NCBI RefSeq assembly: GCF_003751085.1 | Contig: NZ_RJJY01000001.1 | Span: 5,084,001-5,148,000 of the forward strand | Origin: Micromonospora sp. Llam0 | Lineage (GTDB): Bacteria; Actinomycetota; Actinomycetes; Mycobacteriales; Micromonosporaceae | Length of the DNA stretch: 64,000 bases | Reading direction: 5' to 3' | Part shown: piece by piece, positions 24,968 to 33,331 of the stretch | How the letters are laid out: each line of letters begins with the position of its first letter | Position numbering within the stretch: position 1 is the stretch's first letter | Translations under genes and position numbers: made by a program | Notes under the pieces: generated by a model | The model's database searches: none | What the model was told of the DNA's origin: nothing | Seen by the model: only the letters and a program-made list of their open reading frames with translations

Positions 24968-25651
24968 ATGACGACCTCGACGACGGGCGGCCGGGCCGAC
25001 GCCGCTGCCACTCCCCTGGTCCGGATCGACGTGTGGTCCGACGTGATCTGCCCGTGGTGCTACATCGGCAAACGCCGGCTGCACACCGCGCTGGAGCAGT
25101 TTCCGTACGCCGACCGGGTCGAGGTGCGCTGGCGCAGCTTCCAGTTGGACCCCACACACGGTGAGCCGCTACCGGTGCCCGAGATGCTGGCCCGGCGGAC
25201 CGGCGCGTCGCCGGCCCAGGTCCGGGCGATGACCCAGCGGGTCAGCGAGTTGGCCGCCGCCGAGGGCCTGACCTACGCGCTGGACCGCGCGGTCGCGGTG
25301 AACACCCTCGACGCGCACCGGTTGAACCAGTTCGCCTCGGCGCACGGGCTCGGCGGGCCGCTGCACGAGCGGCTGATGCGGGCGCACCTTGCCGAAGGCG
25401 CGGTGCTCGACGACCCGCAGACCCTGGTCCGGCTCGCCGTCGAGGTCGGCCTGGACCGGGCCGACGCCGAGCAGGTGGTCCACGGCGACGGGTACGCCGC
25501 CGAGGTCGACGCCGACGCCCGGGCCGCCCGCCGGCTGGGCGCCACCGGGGTGCCGTTCTTCGTGCTGAACGACCGGTGGGGGGTCTCCGGGGCGCAACCG
25601 GTCGAGACGTTCGCGTCCGCGCTGCGCACCGCCCACAGCGCGGCGGTGTAG
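24968..25651 (+). CDS. FrnE-like DsbA-family oxidoreductase
   Basis: A 227-residue thioredoxin-fold protein of the DsbA/FrnE type: strand IDVWSDVICPWCYIGKRRLH with a CPWC active site, a long helical insertion, and cis-Pro loop GATGVPFFVLNDRWGVSGAQ. There is no signal peptide, so it is probably cytosolic, as is usual for FrnE. FrnE-like proteins catalyse disulfide exchange or isomerisation, and some are found in polyketide clusters. ATG 24968 has GGAAGG six bases upstream. Confidence 0.92.
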   Translation: MTTSTTGGRADAAATPLVRIDVWSDVICPWCYIGKRRLHTALEQFPYADRVEVRWRSFQLDPTHGEPLPVPEMLARRTGASPAQVRAMTQRVSELAAAEGLTYALDRAVAVNTLDAHRLNQFASAHGLGGPLHERLMRAHLAEGAVLDDPQTLVRLAVEVGLDRADAEQVVHGDGYAAEVDADARAARRLGATGVPFFVLNDRWGVSGAQPVETFASALRTAHSAAV

Positions 25652-25664
25652 TCCGGGGTACGGG

Positions 25665-26018
25665 TCAGGTCGCCTGTTGGCGGTCGCGGCCGTCTTCCCC
25701 GGCGGGTCGCTGGTCGCTGTCAGCTTCCGCCGCCGCCGAGGAGGGCTCGGCCGACGGCCGGTGTGACCGGTAGGTCAGCCACAGCGCGGCGATACCGGCG
25801 ATCGCGGCGGCCACGCTGGCCAACTGGTCGGCCAGCGACGGGCCGATGCTGACCACGACGACGACCAGTAGCACCAGGGCGAGGGTGCCGAGGCCGGCGG
25901 TACGCAGGAACTGCCATACCGCCGGCCCGGCGTCGCGGAGCGCCAGGACGGCGAGAAGTTCGAGCACGATGATGCCCGCCATCACCAGCAGCGGGACGTG
26001 CCATGGTTCTATCTGCAC
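25665..26018 (-). CDS. Small membrane protein
   Basis: A 117-residue protein with three likely membrane helices (about 8-27, 38-60 and 66-84, including TLALVLLVVVVVSIG) and an acidic, Gln/Ser-rich cytosolic tail. GTG 26018 follows GAGAGG. It lies 36 bases after the end of the solute-binding-protein gene on the same strand, so it is probably cotranscribed. No family is recognised. Confidence 0.65.
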   Translation of the reverse strand: MQIEPWHVPLLVMAGIIVLELLAVLALRDAGPAVWQFLRTAGLGTLALVLLVVVVVSIGPSLADQLASVAAAIAGIAALWLTYRSHRPSAEPSSAAAEADSDQRPAGEDGRDRQQAT

Positions 26019-26054
26019 GACGTACCTCTCCGGACCGTGCCGTCGCCACCGGGG

Positions 26055-27314
26055 TCAGGCCAGCGCGCTGGCCATGTCCGTGGTGAACTGCGGCGACAGG
26101 TCCTGGTCCTCGTAGAGAAATCGTTCGACATGGTCCTTGACCACGTCGGAGAACCGCCGGTAGCCCGGGTGCACCGGTCGGGGCAGCGAGTTCTCCACCG
26201 CCTCGCGCACTCTGACCAGATGCGGGATCGAGGCCCGCAGGTTCGGGTCGTTGTACGCGCCGATCGCGGTCGGCGCGATGCCGTGCGAGGCGAGGATCTT
26301 CTGCGCCCCTTCGCTGGTGGCGAACGAGATGAACGCCAGGGCACGGTCGACGTAGCGTGAACCGGCGACGACGGCCAGGCTCTGGCCGCCGAGGATGCCC
26401 TGACTGAGCGGGTCGACCCGGATCCGTCCGGTCGCCACGTCCCGGTTGCCGGCCAGTTGCAGCTTGCGGTACTCGACCGGCCAGCTACGCATGTACCGGA
26501 TCGTGGAGTCGGCCGCGCCGAACACCTCGAGTGACTCGGGCTCGCCGCCGGACGTCAGTACCTTCCCGGCGTCGATCGCGTCCTTCAACGGCTGCAGCGC
26601 GGCCTTCCAGAGTGCGAGGTCGGTGGAGATCCGGTCGGCGGGCCGTTCGGCACCGGGCGTACCCAGTGGTTTCAGTACGGCGGGCCGCTCGGCGACGGCG
26701 TGTTCGAGGACGTTGACCACGAACGCCTCGTAGAACGCCGACACGTTGGGACGCAGTTGGCCGACGAACTGCTGTGTCCCGTCCGGGATCGTGGCGAGCA
26801 GGTCGGGCAGGCGACGGGACGGCGGCTCGGTGAAGTCGTCGTCGAGCCGGGTGAACAGCATGCCGACGTCAGTGTTGAACGGCGCGGCCCAGTACACGCC
26901 CGGTTCGTCAGGCACCCGGCTGACCTGGTCGAGGGGGGTGATGAGCTGCCGCCCACCGGTCGGCGGGATCTTCTCGATCAGGCCCTTGGTGGCGAACTCA
27001 GGCACATCGACGATGTCGAGGTTGAGCAGATCGGCCTCGCCAGCGGCGGCCTTCTCCAGCATTATCCGGCGTTCGTCGCCGGAGCCGCTGTCGATCGGGT
27101 CGACCCGCACGATGGTCTGCGGATTGGTCTCGTTCCACATGCTTACCAGCAGGTCCCGGGCGCCGGTCGGATCACCACCTGTGGACAGTCGCAGCTCGAC
27201 CCGGGACTGCAGCCGGCCACCGGGGGCCGCGTAGGTGGCGACCGCCGCCAGGGTCCCGGTGGCGATCACTCCACTGAGAAATGAGCGCCGGCTGTACGGC
27301 GCCTGATCCGACAT
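26055..27314 (-). CDS. Extracellular solute-binding protein (ABC-type, orphan), Tat-like signal
   Basis: A 419-residue periplasmic-binding-type protein of the family 1 (sugar-type) fold. The N terminus has a twin-arginine-like signal (SRRSFLSG followed by VIATGTLAAVATYA). The mature domain includes LLVSMWNETNP, GEADLLNLDIVDVPEFA, WAAPFNTDVGMLF and GGQSLAVVAGSRYVDRALAF. No lipobox cysteine is evident and no permease or ATPase gene is adjacent, so it is an orphan or a sensor-like binding protein. The ligand is unknown. Confidence 0.85.
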   Translation of the reverse strand: MSDQAPYSRRSFLSGVIATGTLAAVATYAAPGGRLQSRVELRLSTGGDPTGARDLLVSMWNETNPQTIVRVDPIDSGSGDERRIMLEKAAAGEADLLNLDIVDVPEFATKGLIEKIPPTGGRQLITPLDQVSRVPDEPGVYWAAPFNTDVGMLFTRLDDDFTEPPSRRLPDLLATIPDGTQQFVGQLRPNVSAFYEAFVVNVLEHAVAERPAVLKPLGTPGAERPADRISTDLALWKAALQPLKDAIDAGKVLTSGGEPESLEVFGAADSTIRYMRSWPVEYRKLQLAGNRDVATGRIRVDPLSQGILGGQSLAVVAGSRYVDRALAFISFATSEGAQKILASHGIAPTAIGAYNDPNLRASIPHLVRVREAVENSLPRPVHPGYRRFSDVVKDHVERFLYEDQDLSPQFTTDMASALA

Positions 27315-27451
27315 GGTCGTACACTCCCTCAGCCGCCGATCACAATGACTCCCACCATGATCGACAAACCGCGATGGTTGTGTACGTCACACTACGCGTC
27401 TGCGTCAAGGTTGTTACACGGCGAGGTCAGGGCGGCTGTGACGGATGCACG

Positions 27452-28297
27452 TCAGGACGGTAGCCGCATCGTCGACATGAACGTGGGCAGCAGCCACGGC
27501 CGCCGACCACCGACCGCCACCTTGCGGCCGAGCGCCGCCCGCAGCCGACCCACCCGGCCGAACAGCATCAGGTTGAACACCGCCGGGTCGTAGCGCAGCC
27601 GCACGTCCGGCCTCGGGTCGACCGGGTCCAGCAGCACCCGACCGTCGACCAGGGCCAGGGTGGTCGGGCCACCGGTACGCGGGTGGAAGGTCACCGAGAT
27701 CCGCCCGGCGCGGACCGGCCGGTCGTGGTCGAGCAGCCGGCCGTAGCCGCACCGGGTGACGCCGGCCAGGAAGACGTCGACGAACAGCGCCGCCTGGTGC
27801 GGGTCGGTGTGCCAGCGTCCGCCGACCGACCGGGCGATGTCCCAGGCGTGGATGTTCATCTCGTTGAGCAGATGGGAGTAGAGGCCGGCGACCGGCAGCT
27901 GGGCGGCGCCGAGCCAGCTCACCTCGTGGTCCGGGTCGGCCGCGTCGGCGAGCCGGGTCAGCTCCGCGACGTCGGCGCGCAACCGGGCCGACAACGCCGG
28001 TACGTCGCGCTCGGTGAACCGTGCCAGCACCCGCCGGTTCATCTCGGCGACGGTGTCGACCGTCGTCGTCGCCCGCAGCTCGTTGATCTCCGGCACCGGC
28101 AGGTTCGGGACGCTGCCGGTGACCAGCGCGATGTCCATCGCGGTGATGGTGGCCAGGTGGGCCATGGTGTCGGCGAGGCTCCAGTGGGCGGTCACCGGAT
28201 GGTCGGCGGGCACACCGTCCACCAGGGTGAGCAGCCGTCGTAACACGTCTGGAGCGGAGCTGGCGGCGCACCGCCACTGATCCGAGGTGACCGGCAT
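27452..28297 (-). CDS. DinB/maleylpyruvate-isomerase-type (mycothiol-dependent) protein
   Basis: A 281-residue protein with a DinB-like four-helix bundle: HWSLADTMAHLATITAMDI with a conserved His, and LLNEMNIHAWDIARSVG with a second. This matches the actinobacterial maleylpyruvate isomerase family (mycothiol-dependent, metal-binding). The C-terminal part resembles the SCP2-like domain often fused to it. The actual substrate is unknown. It is transcribed towards the solute-binding-protein gene. A second member of the superfamily is at 49646. Confidence 0.75.
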   Translation of the reverse strand: MPVTSDQWRCAASSAPDVLRRLLTLVDGVPADHPVTAHWSLADTMAHLATITAMDIALVTGSVPNLPVPEINELRATTTVDTVAEMNRRVLARFTERDVPALSARLRADVAELTRLADAADPDHEVSWLGAAQLPVAGLYSHLLNEMNIHAWDIARSVGGRWHTDPHQAALFVDVFLAGVTRCGYGRLLDHDRPVRAGRISVTFHPRTGGPTTLALVDGRVLLDPVDPRPDVRLRYDPAVFNLMLFGRVGRLRAALGRKVAVGGRRPWLLPTFMSTMRLPS

Positions 28298-28430
28298 GGC
28301 TCAATCCTGGCCGTTGCCGGTGTCGCTGACTTGTCGCGGATTGCCGTCTTGGGCGTCATCCGCGTCGAACGGCACCAAGCGGGGCAAGATCTGAGAGGAC
28401 AGCAGCGTCCGGCGCACAAATGATCGGCGC

Positions 28431-29384
28431 ATGACTATCTCCCGGAGTGCATCTCCACAGCCCCAGACCATCCCACCGGCGTCCGGCTATCCGGCCCCGG
28501 CCTCCCGGGGCCGGATCGCGCTGATCGGTGCCGCAGCCGGAGTGCTGCTCGCGGTGCTCTGGTCGTACGACTTCGTCGACCACGTGATCGGCGACAACGT
28601 CGCGAACGCGCTGCTCGGCCACGACGCCAAGGCGACCGCGATCGGCGGCACCGTCGCCGGCCTGGTGTTCGCGTTCGTGACCGGGCTGGCCGGCACCTTC
28701 ACCGCCTGCAACGTGGCGATGGCCGCGTCGATCGGTCCGATGAGCCAGGCCAGCGGCGGCGCGGCGACCCGTGCCGGGCTGCGCAGCCTGCTGCGGCCGA
28801 TCGGCTGGCTCACCCTCGGCATGGTCGCCGTCGCCGGGGCGTACGGCTTCATCGGGGTGCTGCTCGGCGACCGGCTGCCGCAGCTGTCCACCGGCTCGGT
28901 CGGCGGACTGCCGGTACGCCTGGTCCAGTCGATGGTGGTCTTCGGGCTGATCGGGCTGGCCTTCGCCTACCTCGGGCTGGCCGCGCTCGGCGTACTGCCG
29001 GATCCGTTCGCCCGCCGGCCGGTGGCCCGGGTGGTCACCCTCGGCGCGCTGGTCGGCGGCTTCCTGATCGGCCGGCCGTACCCGCTGTTCAACAAGCTGT
29101 TCGTCTGGGCGGTGGACAGCGGCAATCCGCTGTACGGCGCTGGCGCGTTCGTCCTGCAGTCGCTGGGCAACATCGTCATTGTCTCGGCGGTGTTCGCGCT
29201 GCTCGTCATGGTCACCCGGGGCGGGCTGATCCGCTGGCTGGCCGCCGACCCGGCCCGGACCGCCGCAGTCACCGGCGGGCTGCTGATCGCGCTCGGTGTC
29301 TTCATGGTCGTCTACTGGGACGTGCGGCTGCCGGCGATGTTCGACTACGGCTGGTTCCCCACCATGCCGTACAACAGCCGCTGA
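28431..29384 (+). CDS. Multi-pass membrane protein, CcdA/DsbD-like
   Basis: A 317-residue integral membrane protein with about seven helices. The second helix carries GLAGTFTACNVAMAAS, reminiscent of the cysteine-containing helix of CcdA/DsbD-type electron carriers (SFTPC...). A later segment has NPLYGAGAFVLQSLGNIVIV. Only one cysteine is obvious in the membrane region, so thiol transfer is uncertain. It could instead be a LysE-like transporter. ATG 28431 is chosen as the first start after the promoter gap. Confidence 0.65.
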   Translation: MTISRSASPQPQTIPPASGYPAPASRGRIALIGAAAGVLLAVLWSYDFVDHVIGDNVANALLGHDAKATAIGGTVAGLVFAFVTGLAGTFTACNVAMAASIGPMSQASGGAATRAGLRSLLRPIGWLTLGMVAVAGAYGFIGVLLGDRLPQLSTGSVGGLPVRLVQSMVVFGLIGLAFAYLGLAALGVLPDPFARRPVARVVTLGALVGGFLIGRPYPLFNKLFVWAVDSGNPLYGAGAFVLQSLGNIVIVSAVFALLVMVTRGGLIRWLAADPARTAAVTGGLLIALGVFMVVYWDVRLPAMFDYGWFPTMPYNSR

Positions 29385-29425
29385 CCTGCCGGCGGCCGCG
29401 GTGACCGGTTGACGCGTGCGCAGGG

Positions 29426-29971
29426 TCAACCGCCGTATCCGTTGGCGGCCACCTGCTTTGCCCGCTCGGCGTAGATGCCCGGGTCGGCCGGCAGCACCGT
29501 ACCGAGTCCGTCCACGTAGCGGTTGAACATGCAGAACGCCGCCGCGATCAGCACCGTGTCGTGGACCTCAAGGTCGGTGGCGCCGGCCGCTCGGGCGGCG
29601 TCGACCAGCGCGGCGTCGACCTGCCGGCCGGACCGTGCCACGGCGCCGGCGATCTTCAGCAGGGCGCGCAGCTTCGGCGTGATCGCGGCGCCGTCGACGT
29701 CCACCTGGACCGCCTGCACCATCGGCATTCCACCGTCGAGTTGCTCGGCGGCGAACGCCGAATGCGACGCGGAGCAGAACGAGCACTCGTTGCGCTGCGA
29801 CACGTACGCGGCGATCAGCTCGCGCTCGCCCGGGCTCAGCGTCGGGTGCGGCGCGTGCAGCAGCACATCGGCGAGCGCGCCGAGCGGGACGGCGGTCTCC
29901 GGCCGGTAACGGAACAGGCCGGTGATCCCCGGGTGTTCCGTCTCGTCCAGACCAAGATCGATGTGTGCCAT
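29426..29971 (-). CDS. AhpD-like / carboxymuconolactone-decarboxylase-family protein
   Basis: A 181-residue AhpD-like protein with ERELIAAYVSQRNECSFCSASHSAF. The E...CxxC...H arrangement is the AhpD active-site signature of the peroxidase-related enzymes. AhpD proteins are disulfide reductants or alkylhydroperoxidases. ATG 29971 has AGGAGG seven bases upstream. It is divergent from the M20 peptidase. Two further family members occur at 51793 and 53156. Confidence 0.9.
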   Translation of the reverse strand: MAHIDLGLDETEHPGITGLFRYRPETAVPLGALADVLLHAPHPTLSPGERELIAAYVSQRNECSFCSASHSAFAAEQLDGGMPMVQAVQVDVDGAAITPKLRALLKIAGAVARSGRQVDAALVDAARAAGATDLEVHDTVLIAAAFCMFNRYVDGLGTVLPADPGIYAERAKQVAANGYGG

Positions 29972-30174
29972 CCGGCGGCCTCCTGAGGCGGTCGTCCGCC
30001 GTCGGTCGGCGGCACGGTCCCAACGGGATGATGCCGCAACTTCGACCGACGAGGTTCTTCCAAAGTGCCCCGACTGTCGCCCGGCGGCCACACCATCCAA
30101 TTTGGGCACACACAGCGACCAGGTGGGCACGCTGGCGGATGACGCCGGCCATCAGCCGGTGCCACGATCGCCGC

Positions 30175-31341
30175 ATGGCTGACTTGGACAAGCTCCGACG
30201 CGCTGCGGGGGACCAGGCGACGGAAATGGTACGGCGACTCGGCACGCTGGTGGCCGCCGAGTCCCCGCCCGGTGCGGTACGGCTGCTGCACGACTGCGCC
30301 GACCTGCTCGACACCTGGGGCAGCGAGGTGCTCGGCCGACCGGCCCGCCGGATCGTCCGCGACGGGCTGCCGCATCTGCTCTGGCCGGCGGTCGATCAGC
30401 AGGTGCTGCTGCTCGGCCACTACGACACGGTCTGGCCGGCGGGCACCGTCACCGACTGGCCGTTCACCGTGTCCGGCCCGATCGCCACCGGGCCGGGGGT
30501 GTGCGACATGAAGGGCGGGATCGTGCAGCTGCTCGGTGCGCTGGCGCTGCTGCCCGACCCGTCCCGGGTCGGCCTGCTGCTGACCTGCGACGAGGAGAGC
30601 GGGTCGCCGACCTCCCGGCCGCTGATCGAGCAGCAGGCCGGCCGATCCGGGGTGGTGCTCGTCGGCGAGCCGAGCAGTGAGGACGGCGGTCTCAAGGTGG
30701 CCCGCAAGGGCGGCTCGGTCTACCGGATCACCGTCCAGGGCCGGGCCGCGCACGCCGGGGTGGAGCCGCACCGTGGAGTGAACGCGGCGGTCGAGCTGGC
30801 CCACCAGGTGCTGGCGGTACGGTCGTTGGCCGCCGACGGCACCACGGTCACGCCCACCGTGCTGCACGGCGGTGTGATGACCAACCAGGTACCGGAGTCC
30901 GCCGAATTCAGTGTCGACGTACGGGCCTGGACCCGCGATGAACTGCACCGGGTGGACCGGATGATCCGGGCGTTGCCGGCGCGGCTGGCCGACGCCACGC
31001 TCGACGTCGACGGCGGGGTCAACCGGTACCCGCTGCCCGAGTCGGTGTCGGTGCCGCTGCTCGAGGTGGCCCAGCGGGTCGGCCGGCGGATGGGGCTGCC
31101 GCCGTTGGTCGGGGTACGCGCGCCGGGCGCGTCCGACGCGAACTTCACCGGGTCGATGGGGATACCCACGCTGGACGGCCTGGGGGTGGTCGGCGGCGGG
31201 TCGCATGCCCGTAGCGAATGGGCGGACCTGTCACAGATGTCGGACAGGACGGCATTGCTGGCTGCGATGATCATCGACATTCTGGACGATCATCGGCTTA
31301 GTGCACTTTCGACGGCACGGGACCACGCGCCGACCGGTTAG
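30175..31341 (+). CDS. M20-family metallopeptidase (glutamate-carboxypeptidase-like)
   Basis: A 388-residue M20 peptidase. The first zinc ligand is in LLLGHYDTVWPAG, the bridging Asp in GPGVCDMKGGIVQ, the general-base Glu in LTCDEESGSPTS and a further ligand in VVLVGEPSSE. The dimerisation-domain signature GRAAHAGVEPHRGVNA and the last ligand His in VGGGSHARSEWAD are also present. Enzymes of this group remove C-terminal glutamate or hydrolyse N-acyl amino acids. It is probably cotranscribed with the YbdK-like ligase. Confidence 0.92.
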   Translation: MADLDKLRRAAGDQATEMVRRLGTLVAAESPPGAVRLLHDCADLLDTWGSEVLGRPARRIVRDGLPHLLWPAVDQQVLLLGHYDTVWPAGTVTDWPFTVSGPIATGPGVCDMKGGIVQLLGALALLPDPSRVGLLLTCDEESGSPTSRPLIEQQAGRSGVVLVGEPSSEDGGLKVARKGGSVYRITVQGRAAHAGVEPHRGVNAAVELAHQVLAVRSLAADGTTVTPTVLHGGVMTNQVPESAEFSVDVRAWTRDELHRVDRMIRALPARLADATLDVDGGVNRYPLPESVSVPLLEVAQRVGRRMGLPPLVGVRAPGASDANFTGSMGIPTLDGLGVVGGGSHARSEWADLSQMSDRTALLAAMIIDILDDHRLSALSTARDHAPTG

Positions 31342-31398
31342 GCTCCGGACGGCCGGACCGCGGCCGACGTCGAGCCAGCCGTGGAGGTCCGTGCCGCC

Positions 31399-32532
31399 AT
31401 GAGTCCGACCAGCCGCCAGCCGGACATCGCCCCCCGGTACAACGCCCCCCGGTTCGGGGTGGAGGAGGAGTTCCTCGTCGTCGACGCGGTCACCCGGGCA
31501 CCGGTGCCGCGTGCCGCCGAGGTCGTCGCCGGTGCCGCGCCCCGGCTGCCCGGTCGGGTGGCCGGGGAGATCACCCCGCTGCAGGTGGAGACCCGTACCG
31601 AGCCGTGCGTCGGGCACACCGAGTTGGCGGCGCAGCTGGCCGAGGCCCGCAAGGTCGCCGGCGGGTGCGCCCGGGAGCGCGGACTGCTGCTGGTGGCCAC
31701 CGGATCGGCCGCCGTCGCCGGGCCGGTGCCACCGCCGATCACCACCGGTCCACGGCAGGACCGGGGCATCGAGATGTTCCGCGGCCTGCACGACGAATTG
31801 GCCATCTGCGCGTTGCACGTGCACGTGGAGATGCCTGACCGGGAGCGGGCGGTGCAGGTCGGCAACCATCTGCGGCCGTACCTGCCGGTGCTGCTGACCC
31901 TCACGGCGAACTCCCCGTTCTGGGACAACCGGGACTCCGGCTACGCCAGTTGGCGGGCGATGACCTGGCCGCGCTGGCCGGTGGCTGGTCCGCCGCCCCG
32001 GTTCGACTCGGCCGCCCACTACGACCGGGTGGTCGAGTCGCTGCTGGCCGTCGGTGCGTTGGTCGACCGGGGCACGATCTTCTGGGACGTCCGCCCGTCC
32101 GAGCACAGCCCGACCGTGGAGGTCCGGGTCGCCGACGCCGCGCTCACCGTCGAGGAGACCGCGCTGTACGCGGCCGTGGTCCGCGCCCTGGTGACCCGGC
32201 TGTCGACGCTGGTCGAGCAGGGCGTGCCCGCGCCCGACATGCCGAACGAGCTGCTGCGGGTGGCGTACTGGCGGGCGGCGCGCGACGGGTTGGACGGCGC
32301 CGGCCTGGACCCGGGCACCGGTCGGCTCCGGCCGGCCGCCGACCTGGTCGGTGACCTGGTCGCGGCGGTCGAGCCGCAGCTGCACGCCCAGCGCGCCCAC
32401 CGGATGGTGGTCGACGGGGTGGACCGGCTGCTCGCCGACGGCACCGGTGCCCGCCGGCAGCGGCTGGCCGCCCGGCGGCCGGGTGGGTTGGCCGCCGTCG
32501 TCGACTACCTGGCCGAGTGCACCTCCAGCTGA
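31399..32532 (+). CDS. Carboxylate-amine ligase, YbdK-like (glutamate-cysteine ligase type 2 family)
   Basis: A 377-residue member of the GCS2 family: the signature RFGVEEEFLVVDAVT at the N terminus, ALHVHVEMPDRERAVQVGNH, LTANSPFWDNRDSGYASWR and TVEVRVADAALTVEETAL. These enzymes make weak gamma-glutamylcysteine-type ligations, and some actinobacterial relatives act in natural-product amide formation. ATG 31399 is used, with GGAGG 11 bases upstream. It follows the M20 peptidase by 57 bases. Confidence 0.88.
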   Translation: MSPTSRQPDIAPRYNAPRFGVEEEFLVVDAVTRAPVPRAAEVVAGAAPRLPGRVAGEITPLQVETRTEPCVGHTELAAQLAEARKVAGGCARERGLLLVATGSAAVAGPVPPPITTGPRQDRGIEMFRGLHDELAICALHVHVEMPDRERAVQVGNHLRPYLPVLLTLTANSPFWDNRDSGYASWRAMTWPRWPVAGPPPRFDSAAHYDRVVESLLAVGALVDRGTIFWDVRPSEHSPTVEVRVADAALTVEETALYAAVVRALVTRLSTLVEQGVPAPDMPNELLRVAYWRAARDGLDGAGLDPGTGRLRPAADLVGDLVAAVEPQLHAQRAHRMVVDGVDRLLADGTGARRQRLAARRPGGLAAVVDYLAECTSS

Positions 32533-32627
32533 CCCGAGAGGTACGGGACAACGGCAATCCGGGGTAACCATCGCGGCCCGCGGTGGGTGATCCTGGAAGC
32601 ACAGCCCGACCTGCTCTGGAGGTCCCC

Positions 32628-33281
32628 GTGCAGAACGTCGCGACGGTCCCGTTCCATCTCGACCGGCTCGACCCGGCCGCGATGGGTGCCACCGCCCGCC
32701 GGTTCGCCGACCAGATGGCCAGCCGCCGCTCGGTGCGGCACTTCGCGCCCGACCCGGTGCCGCTGGAGGTGATCGAGGCGGCGGTACGGGCGGCGGCCTG
32801 CTCGCCCAGCGGCGCGAACCTGCAGCCGTGGCGGTTCGTCGTGCTCACCGACCCGCAGCGCAAGCGCCGGCTGCGTCAGGCCGCCGAGGCGGAGGAGTTG
32901 GAGTTCTACACCCGGCGGGCGTCCGCCGAGTGGCTGCGGGCGGTGGCCCCGATGGGCACCGACTGGCAGAAGCCGTTCCTGGAGACCGCCCCGGTGGTCA
33001 TCGTGGTGTTCGAGGTGCACCGGGGGCCCAACTCACCCAAGCCGTATTACGTCAAGGAGTCGGTCGGCATCGCCACCGGGGTGCTGATCACCGCGCTGCA
33101 CCTGGCCGGGCTGGCCACCCTCACCCACACTCCCAGCCCGATGAAGTTCCTCAACGAGATCTGCGACCGCCCCGCTGAGGAACGGGCCTGCGTGGTGATA
33201 CCGGTCGGCTACCCGGCGGCCGGGGTGACCGTGCCGCAGCTGACCCGCAAGCCGCTGTCCGAGGTCCTGGTCCGCCGGTAG
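32628..33281 (+). CDS. Nitroreductase-family flavoprotein, iodotyrosine-deiodinase-like
   Basis: A 217-residue FMN protein: SRRSVRHFAPDPVPLEVIEA and AACSPSGANLQPWRFVVLTD (flavin binding), KPFLETAPVVIVVFEV and YYVKESVGIATGVLITALH. The order and lid region fit the iodotyrosine deiodinase/BluB-like branch, whose members reductively dehalogenate phenols or modify flavin. GTG 32628 has GGAGG five bases upstream. It is the first gene of possible enediyne-cluster relevance from the left. Confidence 0.85.
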   Translation: MQNVATVPFHLDRLDPAAMGATARRFADQMASRRSVRHFAPDPVPLEVIEAAVRAAACSPSGANLQPWRFVVLTDPQRKRRLRQAAEAEELEFYTRRASAEWLRAVAPMGTDWQKPFLETAPVVIVVFEVHRGPNSPKPYYVKESVGIATGVLITALHLAGLATLTHTPSPMKFLNEICDRPAEERACVVIPVGYPAAGVTVPQLTRKPLSEVLVRR

Positions 33282-33293
33282 GCGGCAGCGACG

Positions 33294-33312
33294 CCGGCCA
33301 CCTGGTGGCCGG
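33294..33312. terminator. Short hairpin between convergent genes
   Basis: Perfect 8-bp stem CCGGCCAC/GTGGCCGG with a 3-base loop, lying in the 50-base gap between the convergent nitroreductase and FAD-oxidoreductase genes. Confidence 0.5.
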
Positions 33313-33331
33313 GATGGCAGCTTCCCTGGTG

